Positions 41,437-49,726 of a stretch of DNA of 64,000 bases are shown piece by piece. Position 1 is the first letter of the stretch. Each line of letters starts with the position of its first letter. This DNA comes from Actinomycetes bacterium (GTDB taxonomy: Bacteria; Actinomycetota; Actinomycetes; Actinomycetales; Microbacteriaceae), in contig JAEYZI010000092.1 of NCBI GenBank assembly GCA_023428065.1, forward strand, positions 20,870-84,869. The letters are read 5' to 3'. The position numbers were made by a program, and so were the translations under genes. The notes below the pieces were generated by a model. It was not told the DNA's origin. It ran no database searches and worked only from the letters and a program-made list of their open reading frames with translations.

Positions 41437-42365
41437 ACGGCGTGTCGATCGTCGTCGTGAACTTCAACACGGCCGAGGCGACCGCGGCGTGCCTCGCCTC
41501 GCTCGAGGGGGAGCCCGTCGATGCGGAGATCGTGGTCGTCGACAACGGTTCGACGGATGGGAGCGCCGACCTTCTCCGGTCGCGCTTTCCCGATGCGCTC
41601 GTCGTCGAGGCGGGGGAGAATCTCGGCTTCGCCGCCGGCGTCAACCTCGGCGCCTCGCTCGCCACGCGCGAATGGATCCTGTTGCTCAACCCGGACACGC
41701 TCGTGCGGAGCGGGTCGATCCGGGCGCTCCTCGATTTCGCGGAGCAGCACCCCGAGCACCGCGTGTACGGAGGGCGCACGCTGCGCCCTGACGGCAGCCT
41801 CGACCCGAGCTCGTGCTGGGGCGAGCCGAGCGCGTGGAGCCTCGTGTGCTTCGCGACGGGGCTCAGCACGGTCTTCCGCGGCACGCGCGTCTTCGACCCC
41901 GAGTCCCTCGGCAGATGGCGCCGCGACACCGTGCGCGAGGTGCCCGTCATCACGGGTTGCCTCCTGCTCGTCTCGCGCACCGACTGGGATGCCCTCGGCG
42001 GAATGGACGAGCGCTTCTTCCTCTACGGGGAGGACGCCGACTTCTCGCGGCGGGCGCGACTCGCGGGAATGCGCCCTGTCGTCGTGCCGGACGCCGTGAT
42101 CGTCCACGAGGTCGGGGGATCGACCTCGTCGAGCGGGCGCAAGATGTGCCTCGTCATGGCGGGCAAGGCGACCGACGCCCGACTGCGGTGGGGGAAGCAC
42201 CGCGGCGCACTCGCGGTGGCGCTCCTGCGGGCGGGCTCGGGCCTGCGCGCAGCACTCGGCAAGGAGTCGTGGCGAGAGGTGTGGCGGCGCCGCGACGACT
42301 GGTCCGTCGGCTACCCCGCCGCCCGTCGCACGCTCTTCCCGGCGCGAGACGAGGTGACGGCGTGA
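41433..42365 (+). CDS. Glycosyltransferase family 2, rhamnosyltransferase-like
   Basis: A 310-residue GT-A enzyme. [20 protein letters not shown] at the start, [17 protein letters not shown] next, [12 protein letters not shown] and the metal motif LLLNPDTLV are typical of the WbbL-like rhamnosyltransferase branch. [20 protein letters not shown] holds the catalytic ED pair. Whether rhamnose is really the donor cannot be read from the sequence. GTG 41433 overlaps the acetyltransferase stop. Confidence 0.9.
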   Translation: MNGVSIVVVNFNTAEATAACLASLEGEPVDAEIVVVDNGSTDGSADLLRSRFPDALVVEAGENLGFAAGVNLGASLATREWILLLNPDTLVRSGSIRALLDFAEQHPEHRVYGGRTLRPDGSLDPSSCWGEPSAWSLVCFATGLSTVFRGTRVFDPESLGRWRRDTVREVPVITGCLLLVSRTDWDALGGMDERFFLYGEDADFSRRARLAGMRPVVVPDAVIVHEVGGSTSSSGRKMCLVMAGKATDARLRWGKHRGALAVALLRAGSGLRAALGKESWREVWRRRDDWSVGYPAARRTLFPARDEVTA

Positions 42366-43453
42366 GGGGTCTCGCGATCGAGGCGGAGCCGGCGTACCGC
42401 ACGGCCGCCGCGAATCCGTACAACGCGCTGCTCGCCGACGCCCTGCAGGACGAGGGGGCGCGGGTGCGCGACCTCGACTATCTGAGGCTCGCCACCCGCC
42501 GGGTCGACGTCGTGCACCTCCACTGGCCCGACCTCACGTTCCTGTCGGGCCACCGCATGTCGATCGTGCGGGCGCGCCTCCTGCTTTTCCGCATCGCCCT
42601 GCGGATCGCCCGCCTGCGTGGCACGCGGCTCGTCTGGACCGTCCACAACCTCGACGCCCACGAGGAGCGGGCGACCCCTGCGCTTCGTCGACGGCTGCAC
42701 CGACTGCTCGTCTCCGAGCTCGACGGCGTGCTCGCCCTCTCCGAGTCGAGCCTCGCGCTCGCGCGCGAGCGCTTCCCCGAGCTCGCCGAGCTCCCGGGGT
42801 TCGTCACCCCGCACGGCCACTACCGTGACGCCTACGACTGGTCGATCACGCGGGCGGAGGCGAGGCAGCTCCTCGGGATCCCGGACGATGCGCGGGTCGC
42901 GGTGTCGGTGGGGCAGGTGCGGCCCTACAAGAACATGCCCGCGCTCGTCGCGACCTTCGGGCAGGTGCCGGGCGAGGACCTCGCACTCGCCGTCGCCGGC
43001 CGACCGTCGTCCTCCGAGCTCGCGGCGGAGCTCCGAGGGCTCGCCGAGCGCGACCCTCGCGTCCTGCTCGACCTGGCCTTCCAGGACGACGCGCGGATGG
43101 TCGCCTACCTCCGGGCCGCCGACCTCGTCGTGCTGCCCTACCGCGCGGTGCTCAACTCGGGGGCGGCGATCCTCGCCGTCTCGGCCGGCCGCCCCGTGCT
43201 CGTGCCCGCACTCGGCTCGCTCGTCGAGCTCGCGCAGCAGCTCGGCGAGGAGTGGGTGCGCACCTTCCCGGGCGAGCTGACACCCCACGACCTCGCCGAC
43301 GCCCTGGAATGGGCAGGCGACGCTGCGCGCAGCCCCGAACCTCCCCTCGACCCGCTCGCATGGGATGCCGTGGCGCGGCGCACCCTCGCCGCCTACACCG
43401 CCGTCCGCGACCGGCCTCGCCTGCCCGCCACCCGACGGGCAGCCCTCCGATGA
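42362..43453 (+). CDS. Glycosyltransferase, GT-B fold (GumK/family 4-like)
   Basis: A 363-residue protein. The front has VDVVHLHWPDLTFLSGHRMS and VWTVHNLDAHEERATPALRR. The back has VAVSVGQVRPYKNMPALVAT and ends ADLVVLPYRAVLNSGAAILA. The pattern resembles beta-glycosyltransferases of the GumK type. A glucuronate donor would fit the UDP-glucose dehydrogenase gene nearby, though that is only an inference. GTG 42362 overlaps the preceding gene (GTGA). Its stop overlaps a 7-codon reading frame before the protease gene. Confidence 0.85.
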   Translation: MRGLAIEAEPAYRTAAANPYNALLADALQDEGARVRDLDYLRLATRRVDVVHLHWPDLTFLSGHRMSIVRARLLLFRIALRIARLRGTRLVWTVHNLDAHEERATPALRRRLHRLLVSELDGVLALSESSLALARERFPELAELPGFVTPHGHYRDAYDWSITRAEARQLLGIPDDARVAVSVGQVRPYKNMPALVATFGQVPGEDLALAVAGRPSSSELAAELRGLAERDPRVLLDLAFQDDARMVAYLRAADLVVLPYRAVLNSGAAILAVSAGRPVLVPALGSLVELAQQLGEEWVRTFPGELTPHDLADALEWAGDAARSPEPPLDPLAWDAVARRTLAAYTAVRDRPRLPATRRAALR

Positions 43454-43472
43454 ACACCCCCATGGAGTCCTG

Positions 43473-45206
43473 ATGTCCGCAACCCACTACCCCCACGGCA
43501 TCCCGTGGTCGACGAACCGAGCCCTCGCACGACCGTTCGGCAGGCGAGCCGCTGTCGTGACGGCTTTCGCCCTCACTGCGGCCGTCGGCATCGTCATCGC
43601 GGCCGCCGTTATCCCCGCCACGCCGACGGTCGCGCTGCCCGCCGGTCGGTACGTCGTGTCGTTCGCCGACGAGACCGCGGCCGGCCGCATCGCGGAGCGG
43701 CTGGGTCTCGAGCGCACGGCGGAGTACCCCTCGGTGGACGGCTTCAGCGCTTCCTTGACGGCCACACAGGCGACGGCCCTCGCCCGCGACGCCTCCGTGC
43801 GCGGCATCACGATCGACCGCCCGGTGGAGGGGTACGGGCAGATCGTCACGAACGTCCCGAAGGCGGTGGAGGCGACCGGAGCCCCCGTGTATGCCGGTGA
43901 CGGCATCGACGACTACTCGGGTCCCGCGGTCGCGATCATCGACTCCGGCGTCGACCCGCATCCCGACTACACGCTCGCGGGAGCCGTCAACTGCTTCGGC
44001 TCGGGCGGCGCGGGAGACGCGAACGGGCACGGCACGGCGGTCGCGGGCTACATGGCGGCGCGGGACAACTCGGGGGGCATCGTCGGGGTCGCTCCGGGCG
44101 CGCCCGTCTACTCCGTTCGCGTGCTCGGGGCGAAGAACGAGGGCACCCTCGCGGGCCTCATGTGCGGCCTCGACTGGGTCGCGACCCACCACGAGGAGTT
44201 CGACATCCGCGTCGTCAACATGAGCATGGGCACCCCGGGCGCCGACGACGGGGACTGCGGGTACACGAACGGCGACGTCGTGCACCAGGCGATCTGCGGT
44301 CTCGTCGAGGAAGGGCTCGTCGTCGTCGCGGCAGCCGGCAATCAGAAGGTCGACTTCAGCACGCTCATCCCGGCCGCCTACGACGAGGTGCTGACGGTCA
44401 CCAACTACGCCGACTTCGACGGGGCCCCGGGAGGGGTGGGCACCGCCCCGTGCTCCGTCGAGACCCCCGACGATGCGTACTCGCTGTCGAGCAACTTCGC
44501 CGTCTCGGACGCCGACAGGGCGCACACGATCGCGGCGCCCGGCGTGTGCCCGTACACGACGAAGAAGGGCAACGGATTCGCCTACATCCAGTCGGGCACA
44601 AGCATGTCGACGGCTGCCGCGAGCGGGGTGGTGCTCGACTGCCTCGCGGCGGGCGGCGCCTGCGGCGGGCTCTCGAGCGCGGATGTCGTGCGCACGGTGC
44701 GCCTGCAGGCTGCGGCGGCCGCGGCGCTGCGTGGGCACCGTTTCGACGGAGACCCGCTGAGCTCCGTCCCCGGAAGGTACTTCGGCTTCGCGGCCTCCGT
44801 CGTACCGGTCGACGCCGGGCCGTCCCCGACGCCCACGCCGTCCCCGACGCCGACGCCCACGCCGACCCCGACGCCGACGCCGACCCCGACGCCCACGCCC
44901 ACGCCGACCCCGACGCCGGACACACAGGCGCCCGTCGTGACGATCATCACGCCGAGCTCCGGGCAGACCATCGGCGGCACCTTCACAGCCCTCGCGTCGG
45001 CCTCCGATGACGTCGGCGTCGTCGGCGTCTCCTTCTGGTCGGGGGCCCAGAAACTCGGCGAGGCGACCTGGACGGGGCAGTTCTGGTCGCTTAGCGTGAA
45101 TACGGCGACATATCGAAACGGCTCGTACCCGATCATCGCGAAGGCTCGCGATGCGGCCGGCAACACCGGTAGCAGTGCGCAGATCACGGTCGTGATCCGC
45201 AACTGA
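43473..45206 (+). CDS. Secreted subtilisin-family serine protease with Pro-Thr linker and Ig-like domain
   Basis: A 577-residue S8 peptidase. A long signal region with one hydrophobic stretch (26-47) is followed by an inhibitor-like pro-part (about 56-120). The catalytic domain has D157 in AIIDSGVDP, H186 in NGHGTAVAGY, N290 in AAAGN and S377 in SGTSMST. A Pro-Thr linker of about 33 residues leads to a C-terminal Ig-like domain of some 85 residues (APVVTIITPSSGQTI). ATG 43473 follows GGAG by 5 nt. It probably matures or turns over surface proteins in the exopolysaccharide layer. Confidence 0.9.
   Translation: MSATHYPHGIPWSTNRALARPFGRRAAVVTAFALTAAVGIVIAAAVIPATPTVALPAGRYVVSFADETAAGRIAERLGLERTAEYPSVDGFSASLTATQATALARDASVRGITIDRPVEGYGQIVTNVPKAVEATGAPVYAGDGIDDYSGPAVAIIDSGVDPHPDYTLAGAVNCFGSGGAGDANGHGTAVAGYMAARDNSGGIVGVAPGAPVYSVRVLGAKNEGTLAGLMCGLDWVATHHEEFDIRVVNMSMGTPGADDGDCGYTNGDVVHQAICGLVEEGLVVVAAAGNQKVDFSTLIPAAYDEVLTVTNYADFDGAPGGVGTAPCSVETPDDAYSLSSNFAVSDADRAHTIAAPGVCPYTTKKGNGFAYIQSGTSMSTAAASGVVLDCLAAGGACGGLSSADVVRTVRLQAAAAAALRGHRFDGDPLSSVPGRYFGFAASVVPVDAGPSPTPTPSPTPTPTPTPTPTPTPTPTPTPTPTPDTQAPVVTIITPSSGQTIGGTFTALASASDDVGVVGVSFWSGAQKLGEATWTGQFWSLSVNTATYRNGSYPIIAKARDAAGNTGSSAQITVVIRN
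44820..44918 (+). repeat. Low-complexity repeat coding for the Pro-Thr linker
   Basis: Tandem CCGACG/CCCACG hexamers code for alternating Pro-Thr and Pro-Ser. The repeat number is likely to vary between strains by slippage. A multiple-of-three change keeps the frame, so only linker length would change. Confidence 0.85.
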
Positions 45207-45228
45207 CGATGAGGGGACGGGAGCGCTC

Positions 45229-46719
45229 ATGGCGGGCGAACGGGTTCGGAGAAGCACAGCACTGACGGTGGGGATGCTGGGCGCGCTCGTCGCGGCCCTG
45301 CTCGTCCCGGCGTTGCCCGCGGCGGCCGCACCGGCCGACCGTTTCGCGGCGCCGGGCGGCTCGGGCACCGCGTGCGCGTCCGCGGCGCCGTGCGCGCTCG
45401 CTACGGCCGTCGCGGGCGCGGCAGCCGGCGGACGCGTGCTCCTGCTCTCGGGCACCTACCCGGACGCGGTCGTCGCCGGGGGAGGAGGCACGACCGCGCA
45501 ACCGGTCGTCGTGCAGCCCGCCCCGGGAGCGAGCCCTGCGCTCGGTCGCGTGCGGAGCACGGCGCCCAACGTCGTCTGGAGCTCGCTCCGGGTCACCGCC
45601 CCCTTCTACCTCAACGCGGGCTCGACGGGCTCGGTGCTGAGCGAGATGCACTTCGACGGCACGGGTCTGTTCCTGCGGGCCGCTCGCATCACGGTGCGCG
45701 ACTCCGAGTTCGAAGGGGGGAGTTCGATCGACGGCATCCAGGTGGGCAACGCGTCCGACGTGCTCCTCGAGGGCAACACCATCCGCGACTACGACCAGTC
45801 CACCGACAACGGCTACCACGCGGACTGCCTGCAGATCTTCGACAGCGCGCGCGTCACCGTGCGAGGCAATCGGATGGCGGACTGCTACAACGCGGGCATC
45901 ATCCTGTCGCCGGGCGGGGGCGCCGGGATGACCGACATCGTGATCGAGTCGAACTTCATCCAGGGGTGCGTCGTGAAGTCCGCGGCCTGCCGGGGAGGAT
46001 CGGCGGTCGATCTCCGCCCGCCGAAGATCAGCGGCCTCGTCGTGCGAGGGAACACCATCGTCGACGGCTCGACGCGGCTCATCGCATCGTCCGGTCTCGT
46101 CGCCGACCGCAACATCATCGGCTACCTGTCCGATTGCGCCGCGCCCCTCTCGAATTCCGTGCTGCTCGGCTGGAACACCGCGGGATGCCCGCAGCCCGCA
46201 TCCCTCGGGAGCTCCGGCACGCGCTTCGGGATGGTCGACTTCCGCGACCGCGAATCCGGCGACCTGCACCTCGTGAACCCCACGCAGGCGCGCATCGCGG
46301 GCGCAGGCTCGGTCGCGCTCGCGCCTGCCGACATCGACGGGCAGCCCGTCGACGCGCGCCTCGCGGGGGCGGACAGCGTGCCGGGGGCGACGCTCGGCGC
46401 GGTGCCCGCGCCTCAACCGCCGGCTGCCGGGGGCGGCGGCGGTTCCGCGACGCTCACCCTCACCGCGGACACGGGCAGGAGCTCCGACATCCCCGGGATC
46501 GATGCCTACTTCGCCTCGCGGGGAGTCAGCGCGGTCGGCTTCACCATCGCGGTGGGCGGACGCACGGGAGTGGAGGGGGTGCGGAGCGCCTCTCGGTGGA
46601 CGGTGAGCTGGAACCTCGTGGGTGTTCCCCCTGGCGTGTACACGACCTCCGCGACCGTGCAGACCGCAGCGGGGGGTACGACGTCGATCCCCGTCACGGT
46701 GCGTGTCGTGGCGCCGTAG
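45229..46719 (+). CDS. Secreted right-handed parallel beta-helix protein, paralog of 30592
   Basis: A 496-residue protein with a signal peptide cleaved after about residue 35 (ALPAAAA). The beta-helix is highly like that at 30592: DGIQVGNASDVLLEGNTIRD, then DYDQSTDNGYHADCLQIFD, CYNAGIILSPGGGAG and IQGCVVKSAACRGGSAVDLR. A glycine-rich linker (near 398-405) leads to an extra Ig-like domain of about 90 residues that the paralog lacks. It has no lipobox, so it is released or wall-associated. ATG 45229 has GGGAG upstream. A polysaccharide lyase, epimerase or structural role is possible. Confidence 0.85.
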   Translation: MAGERVRRSTALTVGMLGALVAALLVPALPAAAAPADRFAAPGGSGTACASAAPCALATAVAGAAAGGRVLLLSGTYPDAVVAGGGGTTAQPVVVQPAPGASPALGRVRSTAPNVVWSSLRVTAPFYLNAGSTGSVLSEMHFDGTGLFLRAARITVRDSEFEGGSSIDGIQVGNASDVLLEGNTIRDYDQSTDNGYHADCLQIFDSARVTVRGNRMADCYNAGIILSPGGGAGMTDIVIESNFIQGCVVKSAACRGGSAVDLRPPKISGLVVRGNTIVDGSTRLIASSGLVADRNIIGYLSDCAAPLSNSVLLGWNTAGCPQPASLGSSGTRFGMVDFRDRESGDLHLVNPTQARIAGAGSVALAPADIDGQPVDARLAGADSVPGATLGAVPAPQPPAAGGGGGSATLTLTADTGRSSDIPGIDAYFASRGVSAVGFTIAVGGRTGVEGVRSASRWTVSWNLVGVPPGVYTTSATVQTAAGGTTSIPVTVRVVAP

Positions 46720-46741
46720 ATATCGGCGGGAGTTCCGGGTC

Positions 46742-46812
46742 GTTAACGCCAGGTAAAAACCACCCGTTCGGGGGTCATTTCCCTTGACACCCCGCGGGCG
46801 CCGCTGACACGG
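46742..46812 (+). promoter_or_regulatory. ugd promoter region with 20-bp element and C/G inverted repeat
   Basis: GTTAACGCCAGGTAAAAACC (46742-46761) is the partner of the element at 26067. It is followed by CCC-GTTC-GGGGG (46763-46774). TTGACA (46784-46789) is a good -35, and the likely -10 lies about 17 bp further on, around ACACGG (46807-46812). Confidence 0.5.
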
Positions 46813-46819
46813 TGTTCGC

Positions 46820-46926
46820 AGCAGCTGTTGGGTCGGTCGGGGGAACCCCCGGCCTTCCCACAGTCAACGAGGATTGCGTCATCGGCCCGATGGGTGGCGT
46901 CAGTTGAGATCGGAAACTCCTGACGC
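46820..46926 (+). promoter_or_regulatory. Structured 5' leader of ugd
   Basis: About 120 nt separate the presumed start of transcription from GTG 46939. Hairpins seen are GGGGG/CCCCC in the 46835-46856 region, CATCGG-C-CCGATG (46880-46892), and GCGTCAG/CTGACGC (46897-46903 with 46920-46926). Inside the last is GAG/CTC. This final hairpin ends one base before the Shine-Dalgarno. A cis-acting RNA control is possible. No known riboswitch class was recognised. Confidence 0.4.
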
Positions 46927-46938
46927 GAAGGACGTACC

Positions 46939-48285
46939 GTGAACCACATCCCCCCTGCTCCGCGCATCACCGTGATCGGCACCGGCTACCTCGGCGCCAC
47001 CCAGGCCGTCTGCATGGCGCACCTCGGCTTCGAGGTCGTCGCCGTCGACGTGGATCCCGCGAAGATCGCCGCCCTCGCAGCCGGGCGGCTGCCGTTCTAC
47101 GAGCCGGGACTCGACGAGCTCCTCGTGGAGACCCTCGCGACCGGTCGTCTGCGCTTCACGACCGACTTCGACGAGGCGGCGGCGGGCGACGTGCACTTCG
47201 TGTGCGTCGGCACCCCGCAATCGAGCGGCTCGGACGCCGCCGACCTGCGCTACGTCGACGCCGCGTTCACCGAGCTCGCGCGTCGGGTGTCCGGCCCCGC
47301 TCTCATCGTCGGCAAGTCGACCGTCCCCGTCGGTACGGCCGCGCGGCTCGCCCGGATGGTCGCCGAGCTCGCACCGCGGGCAGAGGTCGCGTGGAACCCC
47401 GAGTTCCTGCGCGAGGGATACGCCGTGGAGGACACGCTGCGGCCCGACCGCCTCGTCTTCGGCGTCACCTCCGAGCGTGCCGAAGCGCTCCTCCGTGCCG
47501 CCTACGCGCCGCTCGTCGACGACGGCGTCCCCGTCGTCGTCGCGGACCTCGCGACGGCCGAGCTCGTCAAGGTCGCCGCGAACTCCTTCCTCGCCACGAA
47601 GATCTCCTTCATCAACGCGATGGCGGAGGTGTGCGAGGCCGCGGGCGCCGACGTCTCACTCCTCGCGAACGCCCTCAGCTACGACGACCGCATCGGCGGG
47701 CGCTTCCTCAAGCCCGGCCTCGGCTTCGGGGGCGGCTGTCTCCCGAAGGACATCCGTGCGTTCCGGGCGCGCGCCGAGGAGCTCGGAGTGAGTGCCGCCG
47801 TCTCCTTCCTGCACGAGGTCGACCAGATCAACCTGCGGCGTCGGTCGCGCACGGTCGACCTCGTGCGCGAGGTCGTCGGCGGTCGGCTCGAGGGCGTGCG
47901 TGTCGCGGCGCTCGGCGCGGCGTTCAAGCCCGACTCCGACGACGTGCGCGACGCTCCCGCGCTCGATGTCGCACGGCTGCTCTATCTGGAGGGCGCGAGC
48001 GTCGTCGTATACGACCCGCAGGCCAACGCCAACGCGCACCGCGCCTACCCCGACCTCGACTATGCGGGCTCGCTCGCGGAGGCGGTCGACGGCGCGGATG
48101 TCGTCGTGCTGCTCACGGAGTGGGCCGAGTTCCGCTCGGCCGACCCCGCCGACATGGGCGTGCTCGTCGCGCATCGGCGAGTCGTCGACGCGCGCGGCGC
48201 ACTCGACGTCTCGCGCTATCTCGCCGCCGGCTGGGAGTACCGCGCCCTCGGGCGCCCCGTCGGTGTCGGGGTCGCGCGCACCTAG
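46939..48285 (+). CDS. ugd: UDP-glucose 6-dehydrogenase
   Basis: Oxidises UDP-glucose to UDP-glucuronate with two NAD+. The 448-residue protein has the Rossmann loop ITVIGTGYLGATQAV (10-24), then EAFYEPGL-type LPFYEPGLDELL, and VGKSTVPVGT. The catalytic cysteine is C267 in GFGGGCLPKD. The C-terminal domain has GAAFKPDSDDVRDAPALDV. GTG 46939 follows AAGGA. It supplies glucuronate donors for the exopolysaccharide and forms the right edge of the locus, with its own promoter and a strong terminator. Confidence 0.95.
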   Translation: MNHIPPAPRITVIGTGYLGATQAVCMAHLGFEVVAVDVDPAKIAALAAGRLPFYEPGLDELLVETLATGRLRFTTDFDEAAAGDVHFVCVGTPQSSGSDAADLRYVDAAFTELARRVSGPALIVGKSTVPVGTAARLARMVAELAPRAEVAWNPEFLREGYAVEDTLRPDRLVFGVTSERAEALLRAAYAPLVDDGVPVVVADLATAELVKVAANSFLATKISFINAMAEVCEAAGADVSLLANALSYDDRIGGRFLKPGLGFGGGCLPKDIRAFRARAEELGVSAAVSFLHEVDQINLRRRSRTVDLVREVVGGRLEGVRVAALGAAFKPDSDDVRDAPALDVARLLYLEGASVVVYDPQANANAHRAYPDLDYAGSLAEAVDGADVVVLLTEWAEFRSADPADMGVLVAHRRVVDARGALDVSRYLAAGWEYRALGRPVGVGVART

Positions 48286-48288
48286 AGT

Positions 48289-48333
48289 TCCGCCGGGGTC
48301 CGGGGTTTATCGGGAACTCCGGCCCCCGGCGGA
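48289..48333 (+). terminator. Long hairpin after ugd
   Basis: TCCGCCGGGG (48289-48298) pairs with CCCCGGCGGA (48324-48333). Inside, CCGGGGTT (48300-48307) pairs with AACTCCGG (48315-48322), leaving a 7-nt loop. The stem totals about 18 bp and begins 4 nt after the stop codon. A second small hairpin, CCGGAG-GATA-CTCCGG, follows at 48339-48354. Confidence 0.75.
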
Positions 48334-48365
48334 CACCCCCGGAGGATACTCCGGAAGGCCGGGAA

Positions 48366-48371
48366 TAGGGG
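48366..48371 (+). promoter_or_regulatory. Possible -10 element for the DsbA-like gene
   Basis: TAGGGG lies 25 nt before the GTG start at 48397. The inverted repeat CCGGAG-GATA-CTCCGG (48339-48354) ends 11 bp upstream of it, over the -35 position, and may be an operator. Confidence 0.35.
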
Positions 48372-48396
48372 GCCGCGCACAGCGGTTCGACCCCTC

Positions 48397-49065
48397 GTGA
48401 GCCTCAGCGAACCCCTCAAGATCGACATCTGGTCCGACATCGCGTGCCCCTGGTGCTTCATCGGCAAGCGGCGCTTCGAGCAGGGGGCCGCCGAGGCGGG
48501 TGTGCCCGTCGAGGTCGAGTACCACTCCTTCGAGCTCGCGCCCGACACGCCCGTCGATTTCGACGGGAGCGAGTTCGAGTTCCTCGCGAAGCACAAGGGC
48601 ATTCCCGAGGCCACGGCGCAGCAGATGATCGACCGTGTCACGGCGATCGCGTCGACCGTCGGCCTGAAGTACGACTACGACGCCCTGCAGCACACCAACA
48701 CCGTGAAGGCCCATCAGCTTCTGCACTACGCGAAGCTGCGTACCCGTCAGCTCGAGATGAAAGAGCGGCTGCTCTCCGCCTACTTCGAGGAGGGCCGCCA
48801 CGTGGGCCGCGTCGAGGATCTCGCCGATCTCGCCGCCGAGCTCGGCTTCGACCGCGACGACGTCATCCGCTCGCTCGAGGCGGACGAGCACCTCGCCGAC
48901 GTGCGGGAAGACCAGCAGGTCGCGCAGGAGTTCGGCATCCAGGGTGTGCCGTTCTTCGTCATCGACCGCAAGTACGGCGTCTCGGGCGCCCAGGAGGCCG
49001 CGACGTTCGCCGAGGTGCTGCGCCAGGTCGCCGCAGAGAAGACGGATGCTGCGGTCGCCTCGTGA
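48397..49065 (+). CDS. DsbA-family thiol oxidoreductase (FrnE-like)
   Basis: A 222-residue thioredoxin-fold protein with the active site CPWC (C17-C20) in IWSDIACPWCFIGKRRFEQG, a long helical insert and the cis-proline loop FGIQGVPFFVIDRKYGVSGA. It has no signal peptide, so it is cytoplasmic, as FrnE-like proteins are. It probably works in disulfide or peroxide chemistry. GTG 48397 has no clear ribosome site. It ends opposite the YbaK gene. Confidence 0.9.
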   Translation: MSLSEPLKIDIWSDIACPWCFIGKRRFEQGAAEAGVPVEVEYHSFELAPDTPVDFDGSEFEFLAKHKGIPEATAQQMIDRVTAIASTVGLKYDYDALQHTNTVKAHQLLHYAKLRTRQLEMKERLLSAYFEEGRHVGRVEDLADLAAELGFDRDDVIRSLEADEHLADVREDQQVAQEFGIQGVPFFVIDRKYGVSGAQEAATFAEVLRQVAAEKTDAAVAS

Positions 49066-49145
49066 GCGGCCTCATCCCACTCGGCGACCAGGACGCGCTC
49101 TCATGCGAGGGCGACGTCTGCGAACTCCCCCCACCCCTCCCCCCA

Positions 49146-49205
49146 AGTGCCCGTTCCGCGCGTTAGTTGCCGAAGGAACGGGTGCAAACACGCGGAACGG
49201 GCACT
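49146..49205. terminator. Bidirectional inverted repeat with a competing third arm
   Basis: The 15-bp arms 49146-49160 and 49191-49205 are perfectly complementary (AGTGCCCGTTCCGCG on the left). Between them GGAACGGG (49175-49182) can pair with CCCGTTCC (49150-49157) instead. The right arm includes the stop codon of the convergent YbaK gene. It sits between two convergent genes, so a terminator is the simplest reading. Confidence 0.65.
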
Positions 49206-49686
49206 ATGAGCGATCGGGAGCGGGCTCGCTGATGTCGGCGACCGTCGCGCCGAGGCCCGTGATGAGGGCGTCGGCGTCGACGAAGAGGCTCGCGCCGTGC
49301 TCGCCGGCGCCCATCGAGACGCGGCGTCCGACGATCCGCTCGTCGACGTAGACGGGCCACGCGTTCGTCGAGCCGAGCGGCGTGATCGTGCCGCGCTCGT
49401 AGCCGGTCGCCTCGAGGGCGACGGATGCATCCGGCAGCTGCAGCTTGTTGACGCCCACGAGCGCGCGGAGCTTCGGCCACGAGATCACGCGGTCGCCGGG
49501 GATCTCGGCGAAGAGGAAGGTGCCGTCGCTGCGCTTGACGACGAGCGACTTGACGATGTCGGCGGGCGTGATCCCGAGGAGCTCGGCGGCCTCATCGAGC
49601 GAGGAGGCGGGAGGGCGCGTGATGAACTCGACCTCGATGCCGCGCGAGGCCGCATCCGCCGCCACCCGTTCGCGTCCCGCGCCCAT
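49204..49686 (-). CDS. YbaK/EbsC-family aminoacyl-tRNA deacylase
   Basis: A 160-residue protein of the YbaK family, which hydrolyses mischarged Cys-tRNA(Pro) and related species. Family marks include SLDEAAELLGITPADIVKSL with the conserved lysine, FLFAEIPGDRVISWPKLRAL, and TPLGSTNAWPVYVDERIV. VSMGAGEHGASLFVDADALI follows. ATG 49686 has GAGGAG 8 nt upstream. The stop codon lies in the arm of the inverted repeat at 49146-49205. Confidence 0.9.
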   Translation of the reverse strand: MGAGRERVAADAASRGIEVEFITRPPASSLDEAAELLGITPADIVKSLVVKRSDGTFLFAEIPGDRVISWPKLRALVGVNKLQLPDASVALEATGYERGTITPLGSTNAWPVYVDERIVGRRVSMGAGEHGASLFVDADALITGLGATVADISEPAPDRS

Positions 49687-49712
49687 GTCCGGTCTCCTCA
49701 CCGCGTCATCTG

Positions 49713-49719
49713 AGAGAAT
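49713..49719 (+). promoter_or_regulatory. -10 element of leaderless dusB promoter
   Basis: GAGAAT ends about 7 nt before ATG 49727. The GAGAGG between is too close to the start to be a ribosome site, so a leaderless message is likely. Confidence 0.4.
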
Positions 49720-49726
49720 CGAGAGG

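Noticed and set aside
44820..44918. Possible CRISPR-like or tandem non-coding repeat
   Set aside because: The hexamers have no spacers and lie in frame within the protease gene, coding for a Pro-Thr linker.
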